A stretch of DNA of 60,226 nucleotides from Thermus thermamylovorans (GTDB lineage Bacteria; Deinococcota; Deinococci; Deinococcales; Thermaceae). The notes beneath the pieces were generated by a model. It worked only from the letters and a program-made list of their open reading frames with translations. It searched no databases and was not told the DNA's origin. The stretch is taken from the NCBI RefSeq assembly GCF_004307015.1, contig NZ_SIJL01000003.1, positions 88,893 to 149,118 of the forward strand, read 5' to 3'. The position numbers were made by a program, and so were the translations under genes. This document shows, in pieces, positions 41,665 through 49,056 of the stretch. Within the stretch, counting starts at the first letter, position 1; each line of letters begins with the position of its first letter.

Positions 41665-41882
41665 ACCTGCGGGAGGATGAGGGCTGGCTCCGCGCGCGCG
41701 TCCAGGGCTACCCCTTCTTCTCCCTCTTCCACGTGGCCGAAGACGGCTCCCGCACCACCCTGGGCCTCTGGCACCGGGCGGGGGAGGCGCCCTTTGCCCT
41801 CGAGGGCCTTCCTCCTGGCCGCGAGTGGGAAGTCCAGGTTTCCGACGGGCTAGAGGTCCGCGTCCTGCGGTTTGCCCGCTAG
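41661..41882 (+). CDS. Small beta-domain protein (fibronectin type III-like)
   Basis: 73 aa: GYPFFSLFHVAEDGSRTTLGLW then FALEGLPPGREWEVQVSDG, a pattern like FN3 strands. No signal peptide. Start GTG 41661 overlaps a 24-codon ORF, and joining the two frames would give a more complete domain. Converges with the next gene (33-nt overlap). Confidence 0.55.
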   Translation: MNLREDEGWLRARVQGYPFFSLFHVAEDGSRTTLGLWHRAGEAPFALEGLPPGREWEVQVSDGLEVRVLRFAR

Positions 41883-42068
41883 GAAGCGCCCCTCCCGGAA
41901 GGCCACCTTCCCCTCCCGCCTGAGCCGCACCAGGAGGGCGAAGAGGGTGGCCTTTCTGAGGCCCGGGTAAAGGGGTTGCAGGCGGGCGTGGAGCTCCTCC
42001 AGGGAAAGCGCCTCCTGAAGCAGGCTAAGGATATGGCCTTCCAGACGCCGCTCCCGCACCTTGCCCAT
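41850..42068 (-). CDS. Small predicted winged-helix protein
   Basis: 72 aa, basic, helix-turn-helix-like (LEGHILSLLQEALSLEELHARL, GLRKATLFALLVRLRREGKVAFREGRFLAG) with a probable C-terminal wing. May be a small DNA-binding regulator. Its start region overlaps the -35 box of the divergent tRNA promoter. Target unknown. Confidence 0.65.
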   Translation of the reverse strand: MGKVRERRLEGHILSLLQEALSLEELHARLQPLYPGLRKATLFALLVRLRREGKVAFREGRFLAGKPQDADL

Positions 42069-42070
42069 TA

Positions 42071-42100
42071 TTGACAAGGGGGGCTTTCCCGTGCTACCTT
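42071..42100 (+). promoter_or_regulatory. Promoter of tRNA-Arg
   Basis: -35 TTGACA (42071-42076), 18-bp spacer, -10 TACCTT (42095-42100), 12 nt before the tRNA 5' end. Confidence 0.75.
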
Positions 42101-42112
42101 GAGGGTCGGCTT

Positions 42113-42189
42113 GGGCCCGTAGCTCAGTTGGATAGAGCGGCTGACTACGGATCAGCAGGTCAGGGGTTCGAATCCTCTCGGGCCCGCCA
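42113..42189 (+). tRNA. tRNA-Arg (anticodon ACG)
   Basis: 77 nt including encoded CCA. Acceptor GGGCCCG/CGGGCCC, D-arm GCTCAGTTGGATAGAGC, anticodon stem GCTGA/TCAGC with loop CTACGGA (anticodon ACG, A34 likely edited to inosine), T-arm AGGGG-TTCGAAT-CCTCT. Confidence 0.97.
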
Positions 42190-42204
42190 AGTCCAGAAGG
42201 CAAA

Positions 42205-42242
42205 GCTTCCGGGGCCGGTAGCAACCCCGGAAGCGCCCTTTT
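42205..42242 (+). terminator. Terminator of tRNA-Arg
   Basis: GCTTCCGGGG (42205-42214), 10-nt loop, CCCCGGAAGC (42225-42234), then GCCCTTTT. Confidence 0.75.
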
Positions 42243-42334
42243 GCGGCCCCGCTGCTGTCCCGGCGGGCAGGTCCCCTCTCCCCGCACCCGCTTTTCGGGT
42301 AATCCCCCTCCCCTTGTGCGGGAAGGCGGCCCCC

Positions 42335-42340
42335 TAGAAT
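42335..42340 (+). promoter_or_regulatory. -10 box, leaderless promoter of the PduO-type gene
   Basis: TAGAAT, 7 nt before ATG 42348. Confidence 0.65.
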
Positions 42341-42347
42341 AGGGGCC

Positions 42348-42911
42348 ATGAAGATCTACACCAAGACGGGGGACGCGGGGGAAACCGGCCTCTACGGGGC
42401 CGAGCGGGTGGTGAAGGCCCACCCCCGAGTGGAGGCCTACGGCACCGTGGACGAGGCCAACTCCGCCATCGGCCTGGCCCGGAGCCTCCTGCCCAAGGAG
42501 CACCTGGATCTCCAGGACCTCTTGGAGCGCATCCAAAACGCCCTCTTTGACCTGGGGGCCGACCTGGCCACCCGCATGGGAAGCCCCTACGAGCGGAACA
42601 TCGCCCGCATGGACGCCGAGGACGTGGAAGGCCTGGAGCGGGCCATTGACCGCTACATGGAGGAAAGCCCCCCCTTCCGCGGCTTCGTCCTGCCCGGGGG
42701 GCACCCGGCGGCGGCGGCCTTGCACCTGGCCCGCACCGTGGTGCGCCGGGCGGAGCGCAAGGTGGTGGCCCTGAGCCGGGAAGAGCCCGTGAACCCCGAG
42801 GCCATCCGCTACCTAAACCGCCTTTCCGACCTCCTCTTCGTCCTGGCCCGGGTGGTGAACGCCCGCCAAGGGGTGCGGGAGGAGGAATGGTTGGTGAAGA
42901 AACGCCGCTAG
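42348..42911 (+). CDS. PduO-type cob(I)yrinic acid a,c-diamide/cobalamin adenosyltransferase
   Basis: 187 aa helical trimer enzyme that adenosylates cob(I)alamin using ATP. IYTKTGDAGETGLYG (ATP-binding N-terminus), VDEANSAIGLARS, FVLPGGHPAAAALHLARTVVRRAER and RYLNRLSDLLFVLARVVN are the PduO signatures. Stand-alone gene with its own promoter; no cobalamin riboswitch is seen in the 158-nt gap upstream. Confidence 0.95.
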   Translation: MKIYTKTGDAGETGLYGAERVVKAHPRVEAYGTVDEANSAIGLARSLLPKEHLDLQDLLERIQNALFDLGADLATRMGSPYERNIARMDAEDVEGLERAIDRYMEESPPFRGFVLPGGHPAAAALHLARTVVRRAERKVVALSREEPVNPEAIRYLNRLSDLLFVLARVVNARQGVREEEWLVKKRR

Positions 42912-43201
42912 GGCCAGGGCTTGCCGTAGACCCGCACCTCGGCCCCGGGGAAGGCGGTTTCCAAGAGGTCCTTTAGAAAGAGCGCCGCCGAGGGCAGAAG
43001 CCCGCCGCAGGGGCCTTCCATGTAGAGGAAGAGGTAGCGCGGCCTTCTGGGGGACTGGGAGAAGCCCAGGCACCCCTCGTACTCGGGGAAATACTCATAA
43101 AAGAGCTCCAGGAGGTCCTGGACCAGGTCCCTGGCCTCGGGCAGGGCCTCGAGGGAGCTTTGCGGCTTGACCCAGAAGGTCATGGCCTTCATCAGGACCA
43201 T
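42908..43201 (-). CDS. Hypothetical protein
   Basis: 97 aa, mixed alpha/beta, includes LVQDLLELFYEYFPEYEGCLGF and GPCGGLLPSAALFLKDLLETAFPGAEV. No family recognised. Start is ambiguous: ATG 43201 or ATG 43192, the latter with a CATAAT box 7 nt upstream. Overlaps the stop of the adenosyltransferase gene by 4 nt. Confidence 0.65.
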   Translation of the reverse strand: MVLMKAMTFWVKPQSSLEALPEARDLVQDLLELFYEYFPEYEGCLGFSQSPRRPRYLFLYMEGPCGGLLPSAALFLKDLLETAFPGAEVRVYGKPWP

Positions 43202-43225
43202 TATGGGCCCTGACCGGGTCCGGGA

Positions 43226-43329
43226 CTAAGTACCCCGTCGTGGCCTGGGCCACGACGGGGCCCCAAAGGGGCCTTGAGCACGCCGCTTTGGCTTTGGTCG
43301 GTGGGGCAGCCTTTGCGTGCGGGTACTTA
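43226..43329. repeat. MITE-like palindromic element, copy 1 (complete)
   Basis: About 103 bp bounded by 9-bp terminal inverted repeats TAAGTACCC (43227-43235) and GGGTACTTA (43321-43329). Near the left end is a perfect 28-bp hairpin, CCCCGTCGTGGCC-TG-GGCCACGACGGGG (43233-43260), followed by GGCCCC-AAA-GGGGCC. Non-coding. Related partial copies at 19444 and 54124. Confidence 0.65.
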
Positions 43330-43383
43330 TGATGAGGTGGGGGTGCGGGCCAAGGCGGCGGGAATGGCCCCGGACGGGAGACG

Positions 43384-44205
43384 ATGAGTGCCCTTTACTG
43401 GACCTTCGGCCTTTCGTGGGGGGTTTACCTGCTCTTTTACCTCCTGGGCGGGCGCTGGAACCCTGCCCCAGAAGAGGCGAACCCCGAAACCGCCCTCCTC
43501 CTCACGGCCTTCGGCTTCCTCTACATGTGGATCCCCGGCCTGGTGGCCCTCTACTTCGCCCGCAAGGAAGGGGTGCGCCTTCCCCTGGCTTTGCGGCCCA
43601 ACCGCTTCTGGCTCTTTGCCTGGCTCTTCCCCGTGGCCCTCACCCTGCTCTCCCTCCCCTTGAGCCTGCCCTTCGCCCCCTGGCGGGGCTTCGCCGCCCT
43701 TTACGAGGGGATTCCCCCGGAGGACCTCGCCCTGCTCCAGGGCTTTTTCCGCCTCCTTCCCCTCATCCTCCTCCTCACGGGCCTCCTGGCGGGGGCCACG
43801 GTGAACCTGGTGGCCGCCTTGGGGGAAGAGCTCATGTGGCGGGGGTACCTCTGGGAAAGGCTTCGGGAGCGGGGCTTCTGGCCCGCCAGCCTGGAGATCG
43901 GCTTTTACTGGGGGCTTTGGCACGCTCCCTTGGTCCTCTCCGGCCACAACTACCCCCATGAGCCCCTCTTGGGGGTGCCCATGATGGTCCTCTTCACCCT
44001 CCTCCTCACCCCCGTCCTCCTCTACGTGCGGGAGAAGGGGGGCTCGCTGCTGGCCGCAGCCCTCCTCCACGGCACCCTGAACGCGGTGGCGGCCCTTTCC
44101 CTGCTCCTGGTGGAGCGCACCCACGACCTCCTCATCGGGGTGGTGGGGCTTCCTGGGCTTTTCCTCCTGGCCCTCTTCAACCTGTGGCTAAGGAGGCGGG
44201 TATAG
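43384..44205 (+). CDS. CPBP-family intramembrane glutamic protease
   Basis: 273 aa, about seven spans. Abi/CAAX catalytic motifs: GEELMWRGYLW (EExxxR) near residues 147-157, a FYWGLWHAPL histidine near 181, and HGTLNAVAAL near 229. Substrate unknown. ATG 43384 has GGGAG 6 nt upstream; the transcript may begin in the adjoining repeat, where TACTTATGAT ends the element. Confidence 0.88.
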   Translation: MSALYWTFGLSWGVYLLFYLLGGRWNPAPEEANPETALLLTAFGFLYMWIPGLVALYFARKEGVRLPLALRPNRFWLFAWLFPVALTLLSLPLSLPFAPWRGFAALYEGIPPEDLALLQGFFRLLPLILLLTGLLAGATVNLVAALGEELMWRGYLWERLRERGFWPASLEIGFYWGLWHAPLVLSGHNYPHEPLLGVPMMVLFTLLLTPVLLYVREKGGSLLAAALLHGTLNAVAALSLLLVERTHDLLIGVVGLPGLFLLALFNLWLRRRV

Positions 44206-44206
44206 T
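44201..44206 (+). promoter_or_regulatory. -10 box, leaderless promoter of rapZ-yvcK
   Basis: TATAGT, 7 nt before ATG 44214, overlapping the stop of the CPBP gene. Confidence 0.6.
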
Positions 44207-44213
44207 CAAGGGG

Positions 44214-45035
44214 ATGCGCTTTTTGGTGCTTTCCGGGCTCTCCGGGGCGGGCAAGACCACGGCCAAGGGCTTCCTGGAGGACCTGGGCTACTTCATGGTG
44301 GACAACCTTCCCCCAGGCCTCTGGAAGCCCCTCCTGCAGGAGCTGGAAGGCCGGGGCGTGAAGCGGGCGGGGGTGGTGCTGGACGCCCGGGCCCTGGCCT
44401 TCCTGGGCGATCTGGAATCGGTTCTCGACGAACTCGGGCCCACGGTGGTCTACCTCGAGGCCCGCCCCGAGGTCCTCCTCCGCCGCTACAACCTGACCCG
44501 CAGGGTCCACCCCCTGGGGGCGGGGAACCTCCTGCGGGAGATCGGTGAGGAGCGCCGCATCCTGGGGCCCCTAAGGGCCAGGGCCCACCTGGTCCTGGAC
44601 ACCTCGGAGCTCTCCCCGAGGGCGCTAAAGGAGGCCCTCAGCCGCTTTTTGGGGGAGGAAGCGGGGTTTCTCCTCCGCCTCCTCTCCTTCGGCTTCAAGT
44701 GGGGCCCGCCCCAGGAGGCCGATCTGGTCCTGGACGTGCGCCCCTTGCCCAACCCCCACTACGACCCCGCCCTCAAGCCCAGGACCGGGCTGGACCCAGA
44801 GGTGAAGGCCTACGTCTTCCGGGAGGAGGTGGAGCCCTACTACCGGGCCCTTTTGAGCGTGGTGGGGCTGGCGGCGGAAGGGGCCAGAAAGGAGGGCAGG
44901 GCCTTCTACACCGCCGCCATCGGGTGCACCGGGGGAAGGCACCGGAGCGTGGCCGCGGCAGAAAGGCTCGCCGAGGAGCTTGCAGGCCGCTTCCGGGTGG
45001 AGGTGAGCCACCGGGATGTGGACAAGGAGGAGTAA
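44214..45035 (+). CDS. rapZ: RNase adapter protein RapZ (YvcJ family)
   Basis: 273 aa. P-loop GLSGAGKTT (residues 8-16), MVDNLPPGLW, FKWGPPQEADLVLDVRPLPNPHY and the C-terminal GCTGGRHRSVAAAERLAEEL are diagnostic. In enteric bacteria it regulates GlmS via sRNA; in Firmicutes it is a nucleotide-binding protein. Adjacent to yvcK as in Firmicutes. Confidence 0.95.
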   Translation: MRFLVLSGLSGAGKTTAKGFLEDLGYFMVDNLPPGLWKPLLQELEGRGVKRAGVVLDARALAFLGDLESVLDELGPTVVYLEARPEVLLRRYNLTRRVHPLGAGNLLREIGEERRILGPLRARAHLVLDTSELSPRALKEALSRFLGEEAGFLLRLLSFGFKWGPPQEADLVLDVRPLPNPHYDPALKPRTGLDPEVKAYVFREEVEPYYRALLSVVGLAAEGARKEGRAFYTAAIGCTGGRHRSVAAAERLAEELAGRFRVEVSHRDVDKEE

Positions 45036-46269
45036 GCACCAGGGATTGTACCGGGTAGCCAAAGGGCTTGCCCGGCGCTTCCCCCCCCTTCGCTGGCTCT
45101 ACCCGGGGATGCGGGTGAAGCGCTACGCCGCCTTGGCGGGCCTGGGGGCAGGCCTCCTGGCCTACGGCCTCGCCCGCTTCCTCCCTCCCCCACCCCCGGA
45201 GCCCTGGGCCTGGGGGGCGGCCCTCCTGGGCCTCCTCCTCCTGGTGGGGGGGGTGCGGGCCATGAACCGCAGCATGCTCTCCGCCTTCACCGAGCCCGAG
45301 GAGGTGCCGGAAAGGGTCTACGTGCGCAGGCGGCTGGAGCAGGGCCCCAAGGTGGTGGCCTTCGGCGGGGGCACGGGGCTTTCCCGGGTGCTCCGGGGCC
45401 TCAAGGAGCACACCGCCAACACCACCGCCATCGTGGCGGTGACCGACGACGGAGGCTCCACGGGCAGGCTCCGGCTCGCCTACGGCCTCCCCGCGGTGGG
45501 GGACCTGGTGGACTGCCTGGGGGCGCTTTCCGAGCGCCCCGCCCTCTCCCACCTCCTGGACCACCGCTTCGACCGGGGAGAGATGGCGGGGCACACCTTC
45601 GGCAACCTCCTCCTGGTGACCCTCAACCAGGCCGCTGGGGGGTTTGCCGAGGCCATCCTCGAGGCCAACGCCATCCTGAACCTGCGGGGCCAGGTCCTCC
45701 CCGCTACCCCGGAGGCGGTGCGGCTTGGGGCCCGCTTCCAAGACGGCTCGGAGGCGGTGGGCGAGGTGGCCATCCGCGCAAGGCGGGGGCGTATCCGGGA
45801 GGTTTTCCTGGTCCCCGAACCCGAGGAGGTGATGGCCGAAGCCCTGGCGGCCATCCGCCGGGCCCACCTCCTGGTCCTGGGGCCGGGGAGCCTGTACACC
45901 AGCATCCTCCCCAGCTTCCTGCCCGGCCCCCTCAGGGAGGCCCTGGCCCAGGCCCCCGCCCCCCTGGCCTACGTGGTGAACCTGATGACCGAGCCGGGGG
46001 AGACGGACGGGTACACAGCCTACGACCACTACAAGGCCATCGCCTACCACCTGGGCCGGAGGCCCGAGGTGGTCCTGGTGCACACCGCCCCCATCCCGGA
46101 GGGGGTGCTCCGGCGCTACGCGGAGGAGGAGCGCTTCCCCGTCCCCTTCGACCCCAGGCCCTTCGCCGTGGACGGGGTGCGGGTGATCACCGGGGATTTC
46201 CGGGAGGAGGGCCCCTTGGCCCAGCACGACCCGGCCAAGCTGGTGCGGGCCCTCCTCGGGCTGGTATAA
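45016..46269 (+). CDS. yvcK: YvcK/CofD-like gluconeogenesis factor
   Basis: 417 aa. Residues 35-83 form two transmembrane spans, then the CofD-like Rossmann domain: VVAFGGGTGLSRVLRGLK near 112, VAVTDDGGSTGRLR near 140, and GPGSLYTSILPSFL near 295. Homologues bind UDP-sugars and are needed for growth on gluconeogenic carbon and for wall synthesis. ATG 45016 overlaps rapZ by 20 nt and follows GGAGGTGAG. Confidence 0.94.
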   Translation: MWTRRSKHQGLYRVAKGLARRFPPLRWLYPGMRVKRYAALAGLGAGLLAYGLARFLPPPPPEPWAWGAALLGLLLLVGGVRAMNRSMLSAFTEPEEVPERVYVRRRLEQGPKVVAFGGGTGLSRVLRGLKEHTANTTAIVAVTDDGGSTGRLRLAYGLPAVGDLVDCLGALSERPALSHLLDHRFDRGEMAGHTFGNLLLVTLNQAAGGFAEAILEANAILNLRGQVLPATPEAVRLGARFQDGSEAVGEVAIRARRGRIREVFLVPEPEEVMAEALAAIRRAHLLVLGPGSLYTSILPSFLPGPLREALAQAPAPLAYVVNLMTEPGETDGYTAYDHYKAIAYHLGRRPEVVLVHTAPIPEGVLRRYAEEERFPVPFDPRPFAVDGVRVITGDFREEGPLAQHDPAKLVRALLGLV

Positions 46270-46270
46270 A
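46265..46270 (+). promoter_or_regulatory. Possible -10 box of gene 46278
   Basis: TATAAA (one mismatch to TANNNT), 7 nt before GTG 46278 and over the yvcK stop. Confidence 0.4.
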
Positions 46271-46277
46271 GGTGGCC

Positions 46278-46976
46278 GTGCTCTTTCTCTTCCAGGACCC
46301 CTTGGGCGACGACCAGGGCCTCGCCTACCTCTACCCCCGGGCGGCCCTCTTCCGGGAGGCGGGGGAAGGCTACGCCGACCTCCTGGCCCTGGCGGGGGAG
46401 GCCCGGGAGGGGAGACTCCACCTCCGGGTGCGCCTGGCCCGCTACCCCAACCCCCTGGGAGGCCCCCTGGGCTTCAGCCTGGCCACGGTGGTCCTCTGGC
46501 TGGACACGGAGGAGGGGGGGGAGGAGGTGCTGGTCCCCGGGCTGCGCACCCCCCCGGGGGAGGGCTGGAACCTGGCCTTCGTCCTCACCGGCTTCGGGGC
46601 GGAGGGAAGAACCCCTGAGGGGGAGCGGACCCCCGTGCGGGCCTGGCGGGAGGGGGAGTGGGTGGTCCTGGACACCGGGCTCCCCCCGGAGGCGTACGGC
46701 TACTACGGGGGTGTGGGCCTCTTCGACCCCTTTGCCCCCTGGTACCTCCGCCCCACCACCCCCGAGGGGGGGCCCTGGACCCTGGGGGCTCCCCCGGGAA
46801 GCCCCCCCCTGGTGGACCTCCTGGCGGAGGACCCCCGGGCGCAGGTGCGGGCCTACGAGAGCGGCCTCCTTCCGCCCCTCCGCCCCCAGGGCTTCGCCTG
46901 GAGGCCGGAAAGCCTCCTGGCCTTCGCCCTGGGGGGCGTCTCCCTCCTGCTGGCCTTCCTGCTCCGGAAGCGCTGA
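46278..46976 (+). CDS. Glucodextranase C-terminal-like (DOMON-type) beta-domain protein with C-terminal membrane anchor
   Basis: 232 aa. Residues 1-190 resemble the sugar-binding C-terminal domain of glucodextranase-type enzymes: FQDPLGDDQGLAYLYPRAALF, GGPLGFSLATVVLWLDT, YYGGVGLFDPFAPWYLR. The last 20 residues are one hydrophobic helix ending in RKR, an apparent tail anchor. No signal peptide is visible, odd for such a domain. GTG 46278 is chosen for the box 7 nt upstream; GTG 46272 is the alternative. Confidence 0.72.
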   Translation: MLFLFQDPLGDDQGLAYLYPRAALFREAGEGYADLLALAGEAREGRLHLRVRLARYPNPLGGPLGFSLATVVLWLDTEEGGEEVLVPGLRTPPGEGWNLAFVLTGFGAEGRTPEGERTPVRAWREGEWVVLDTGLPPEAYGYYGGVGLFDPFAPWYLRPTTPEGGPWTLGAPPGSPPLVDLLAEDPRAQVRAYESGLLPPLRPQGFAWRPESLLAFALGGVSLLLAFLLRKR

Positions 46977-46981
46977 GGGGC

Positions 46982-47302
46982 CTAGAGGGGGCGGAGGTCC
47001 TCCAGCAGGAGCCAGCCCACCCCGGGGGGCAGGGCCTCCAGCAGCCCCTGGAGCACCGGGGCCACCGCCTCCGCCACCGGCTTGAGCGCCTCCGGGGACT
47101 CCTCGGTGAGGAGGAGGAGGGTGAGCTGGTAGAAGCGTTGGCCCGCGGTGGGGGTGCCGTCCTCGAAGAAGGAGGTAGGGGGCGGCACCCGGTCCAGCAA
47201 AAGCCTTGCCCCCCCCACCTCCCCGGGCAGGAGGGCCTTGGGGTCTAGGGGAAGCTCCTCGGGGTGCCAGAGGTAGCCCTGGAAGAGGCGCACCGCCTGC
47301 AC
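46982..47302 (-). CDS. Hypothetical protein
   Basis: 106 aa, compact alpha/beta, begins MQAVRLFQGYLWHPEELPL. No family recognised. GTG 47302 is supported by TAGACT 6 nt upstream. Convergent with gene 46278. Confidence 0.7.
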   Translation of the reverse strand: MQAVRLFQGYLWHPEELPLDPKALLPGEVGGARLLLDRVPPPTSFFEDGTPTAGQRFYQLTLLLLTEESPEALKPVAEAVAPVLQGLLEALPPGVGWLLLEDLRPL

Positions 47303-47308
47303 GGGTCT

Positions 47309-47314
47309 AGTCTA
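47309..47314 (-). promoter_or_regulatory. -10 box, leaderless promoter of gene 47302
   Basis: TAGACT, 6 nt before GTG 47302. Confidence 0.6.
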
Positions 47315-47328
47315 GGACCTGGTCAACT

Positions 47329-49056
47329 CTAGCCACCACTACCCACCTCCACATGAGGAGGTCCCGTGATGGCCGACCCCCCACCAGGATGAGGGTCTAA
47401 GCCTCCCCTCCACCCCTCCCACGATCCATGCAGGATGGGCTTCAGGACCGAGAGGTCCCTCGGTACCCTACGCCCAAGAAGGGGAAGGAGGGTGCCTACC
47501 CGCAGGGCTCGCCAGGGATTGCCGCCCCAGGGGTTCCTTCCCCCGGTGGACCCTTCGGGGCTCCCAGGCTCGCCCTGCGGGCTTTGCAGGGTCGCGAGAG
47601 CTTTCCTCGCTTGGTAAAGCTCCCGCCCAAGTCTTCTCTTCAGGTAAGGGTTCCTCTCCTGACGGCGCTTCGTCCTCAGCTCGGCAATCCTCCCCTCGTA
47701 GAAGCGCCGGGTGTGTTCGTGGAAGGAAGGGTCCTGGAGGAGGGCCCTGAGGTGTCTGGGGACTTCTTCCCGGTAGCCCAAAGCCCGTCTCCCAATCACG
47801 TAGGCCGCAGCGATGTCCTTGGAAAGGGCAAGGAGAGGAGCGTACTTCAGCATGCCAATGGTGGAGGTGTCCTGGGGGTTCACCTCCAGGGACTGGATGT
47901 CCCTCCTCCAGGCCAGGGTATGGACCTTCCTCAGCAGGGAGCGGTAGGCGAAGCGGTGGGCGTTGCGGCGGAAGGTTTTGCCCAGACCATCCCCTCTCCT
48001 TCCCTTGGGAAGATGCTTCAGCCTCTCCGTGGCCAGGGCTACCCCCTCCTCCCAGGCCAGGGAAACGATCCGGTGGGCTATTTGCCAAAGGAGAAGTTCC
48101 TTGGCCCCCTTGTTGGGGGCCTGGTCTACCCCCTCCAGGGAGAGGGTGAGGTAGCGCCTCAGGCTTCCATCCGGGTTCACGATGGCCAGGGCCAGCCCGT
48201 AGGGGTCGGCGTTCACGTCCAGGGCCAGGACCCCGCTTTGGGCGTTGACCACCAGGGGAGGAAGCCTCTCCTCCCAGGTGAAGAGGGCATACACCTTCCC
48301 TTCCCTCAAGGCGAGTTCCACGTTGTAGGGCTCTTCGGTGTAAACCCGGGAGAGGAGTTCGTGAAGGCGGGGGTGGGAGGTCCGCACCAGGGCCCAGGCA
48401 GGGCGGTGCACCAGGTTGATCCGGAGCCACAAAGCTCCATCCCGCACCAGAAGGCGCAGGTTGAGGTTGCCGCCCTTGCTCCGGTCCCCACGGGCGTAGA
48501 GGGTCCCCTTGCGCTTTTCCCGCCACTCCCGTTTGCGGCGTTCGTAAAGGGGCAGGTTGCTCTTCTTGAGCCGGGAGAGTTGCCGGAAAAGCTTCCTGCC
48601 CCCGAAGACTACCTTGCGGGGGTTTTCTCCGAGCTCCTTCTGGGAGGTGAGGAGGGCCTGGGCCTTCAGGAGGGCGTCGTCCGCGTAGCGGGTGTTGAGG
48701 CCGAAGAGGGTGCAGAGGGGGCCGTCTTCCTTTTTCAGATCCTCCCGCTTTTCTCCCTCCAGGAGCCTGTTGTAGGCGAAGCGGAGGGCGGCGGAGAACC
48801 TTCGCATGAGGTCCAGGGTGGCCACGTGGTCCCCGTGGTCAGGAAAAACGAGGAGGGCTTCCAGGCCGACGAAGAACTGGGGTCCTTTGCCCTTGCCTTT
48901 ACGTTTCTTTCCCTTCGCGTCTGGACCTCCTGGGGAACATTCTACGGGTCCAGGCCTTTTGCTCCGTGCGAAGGGAGGTTGTAGGGAATGGCGGGATTTG
49001 GGAGCGGGGTTTGGTGTGGGATGGGGAAAGGGGGGCTGAGGGTCAACTGTTCGCAA
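47329..49056 (-). CDS. TnpB-related protein (IS200/IS605 OrfB family), start uncertain
   Basis: Open frame of 575 codons. The conserved part starts near residue 58 (about 48885) with GPQFFVGLEALLVFP. RuvC-like acids: D280 (GVLALDVNADPYGLAL), E344 (ALATERLKHLPKG), D414 (LSKDIAAAYVIGRRALG). The CxxC zinc ribbon of canonical TnpB between the last two is missing and replaced by DTSTIGMLKYAPLLA. No TnpA is adjacent. TTG 49056 is the only clear start, far upstream and overlapping alr; AGGAGG at 48931-48926 has no start codon after it. The last 85 residues look like structured RNA read as protein. Confidence 0.7.
   Translation of the reverse strand: MRTVDPQPPFPHPTPNPAPKSRHSLQPPFARSKRPGPVECSPGGPDAKGKKRKGKGKGPQFFVGLEALLVFPDHGDHVATLDLMRRFSAALRFAYNRLLEGEKREDLKKEDGPLCTLFGLNTRYADDALLKAQALLTSQKELGENPRKVVFGGRKLFRQLSRLKKSNLPLYERRKREWREKRKGTLYARGDRSKGGNLNLRLLVRDGALWLRINLVHRPAWALVRTSHPRLHELLSRVYTEEPYNVELALREGKVYALFTWEERLPPLVVNAQSGVLALDVNADPYGLALAIVNPDGSLRRYLTLSLEGVDQAPNKGAKELLLWQIAHRIVSLAWEEGVALATERLKHLPKGRRGDGLGKTFRRNAHRFAYRSLLRKVHTLAWRRDIQSLEVNPQDTSTIGMLKYAPLLALSKDIAAAYVIGRRALGYREEVPRHLRALLQDPSFHEHTRRFYEGRIAELRTKRRQERNPYLKRRLGRELYQARKALATLQSPQGEPGSPEGSTGGRNPWGGNPWRALRVGTLLPLLGRRVPRDLSVLKPILHGSWEGWRGGLDPHPGGGSAITGPPHVEVGSGG
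47340..47465 (-). ncRNA. Candidate guide (reRNA/omega-RNA-like) region at the tnpB 3' end
   Basis: Hairpins ACCTCC-6-GGAGGT (47345-47362) and GGACC-GAGA-GGTCC (47445-47458) lie inside the low-complexity Gly/Pro-rich C-terminal tail of the TnpB-related frame, the location of reRNA in TnpB elements. Inferred only. Confidence 0.28.

Noticed and set aside
42190-42347. Cobalamin riboswitch before the adenosyltransferase gene
   Set aside because: The gap holds the tRNA terminator and a TAGAAT box 7 nt before ATG; no room or sequence for a B12 box.
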